6,126 nucleotides of DNA from an uncultured Prevotella sp. GTDB lineage: Bacteria; Bacteroidota; Bacteroidia; Bacteroidales; Bacteroidaceae. The first letter of the stretch is position 1, and every line of letters begins with the position of its first letter. The stretch covers positions 1-6,126 of the forward strand of contig CALZMK010000102.1 of NCBI GenBank assembly GCA_945788545.1. Direction: 5' to 3'. A model generated the notes under the pieces. The model did not search any database and was not told the origin of the DNA. It saw only the letters and a program-made list of their open reading frames with translations. Positions 5,840-6,126 of this stretch are shown piece after piece. Position numbers and translations under genes: made by a program.

Positions 5840-6126
5840 CCAGCGCCACGTCGAGTATCATCATCAGTACAAAACCAATGGCAAAGCCGATGGTACTGAT
5901 ATTGCTGTGTTCACCAGTGCTTGCCTCGGGAATCAGTTCCTCTATCACTACATATAGCATAGAGCCAGCGGCAAAGGCAAGCATATAGGGCATGGCGGGA
6001 GTGAGCCACGATGTGAGCAGGATTACGAGTATGGCTCCTATTGGCTCCACTATACCGCTCATACTGCCTATTAGGAAAGAGCGCCATCTGCTGTTGCCCT
6101 CAGCCTTTAGGGGCATCGACACAATC
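5832..6126 (-). CDS. ZIP-family divalent metal transporter (partial, C-terminal end)
   Basis: The last 97 or so residues of a ZIP (ZupT/GufA-like) inner-membrane metal transporter enter from the right edge. A GTG at 6120-6122 could be called a start, but the frame stays open to the window edge and the fragment VSMPLKAEGNSRWRSF fits the loop just after the metal-binding helices of ZIP proteins, so the true start lies outside. Counting from that GTG codon, recognisable parts are a helix with SGIVEPIGA (22-30), a second with MLAFAAGSMLYVVI (47-60), the EELIPEA motif (61-67) and a final helix (about 77-95), ending in DVALGS. The metal-binding HN-x-PEG segment would be outside the window. ZIP proteins import zinc, iron or manganese; which one cannot be told. 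It lies directly upstream of, and probably in one transcript with, a metal-dependent transferase gene. Confidence 0.88.
   Translation of the reverse strand, partial: IVSMPLKAEGNSRWRSFLIGSMSGIVEPIGAILVILLTSWLTPAMPYMLAFAAGSMLYVVIEELIPEASTGEHSNISTIGFAIGFVLMMILDVALGS

Noticed and set aside
6120..6122. GTG as true start of the ZIP gene
   Set aside because: The frame is open to the window edge and the fragment lacks the essential earlier helices, so the gene starts outside the window.

Overview
The window looks like chromosomal DNA from a Bacteroidales bacterium, most likely Prevotella or a close relative. The signs are a Bacteroidetes-type -7 promoter motif (TAnnTTTG) before the first full gene, AT-rich start regions with little or no Shine-Dalgarno sequence, the envelope gene content, and abundant short-period repeats between genes. 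No rRNA, tRNA, CRISPR array or recognisable transposase is visible. The genus is an inference from style, not from a marker gene.

Layout: bases 1-75 may be the tail of a gene that starts outside the window. Bases 76-922 hold no convincing gene but are rich in repeats: two 9-nt-period arrays facing each other (204-255 and 598-660), a perfect 24-bp tandem duplication (372-419), and a ladder of near-palindromic AAAAGTTATGACTTTT boxes (667-766). A likely promoter follows at about 875. A plus-strand pair comes next: a family-4 glycosyltransferase (923-1906) and, 6 bp later, a five-helix membrane enzyme of the LTA-synthase/phosphoglycerol-transferase (alkaline phosphatase/sulfatase fold) family (1913-3763). 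A second, divergent member of that family lies convergently on the minus strand (5809-3800). Upstream of it on the same strand is the end of a ZIP-type metal transporter gene (6126-5832), which runs off the window.

The genes suggest a cell-envelope glycan locus. The glycosyltransferase would build a glycan or glycolipid inside the cell. The two membrane transferases, with active sites outside the cytoplasmic membrane, would decorate envelope glycans with phosphoglycerol, phosphoethanolamine or a similar group. Both keep the metal-ligand set and the nucleophile position, but one has Thr and the other Ser. The ZIP transporter may supply the divalent metal such enzymes need. The acceptor is not deducible from the sequence.

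The most unusual content is the repeats. Arrays of period 7, 8 and 9 sit at nearly every gene boundary and touch stop codons and a ribosome-binding region. One array of the same 7-nt family lies inside a coding sequence, where it encodes an in-frame Ser/Leu/Ile/Pro/Asn linker between the membrane and catalytic domains of the second transferase. The 204-660 segment is bounded by 27-bp inverted ends (25 of 27 matching) and is the best candidate for an undescribed element.
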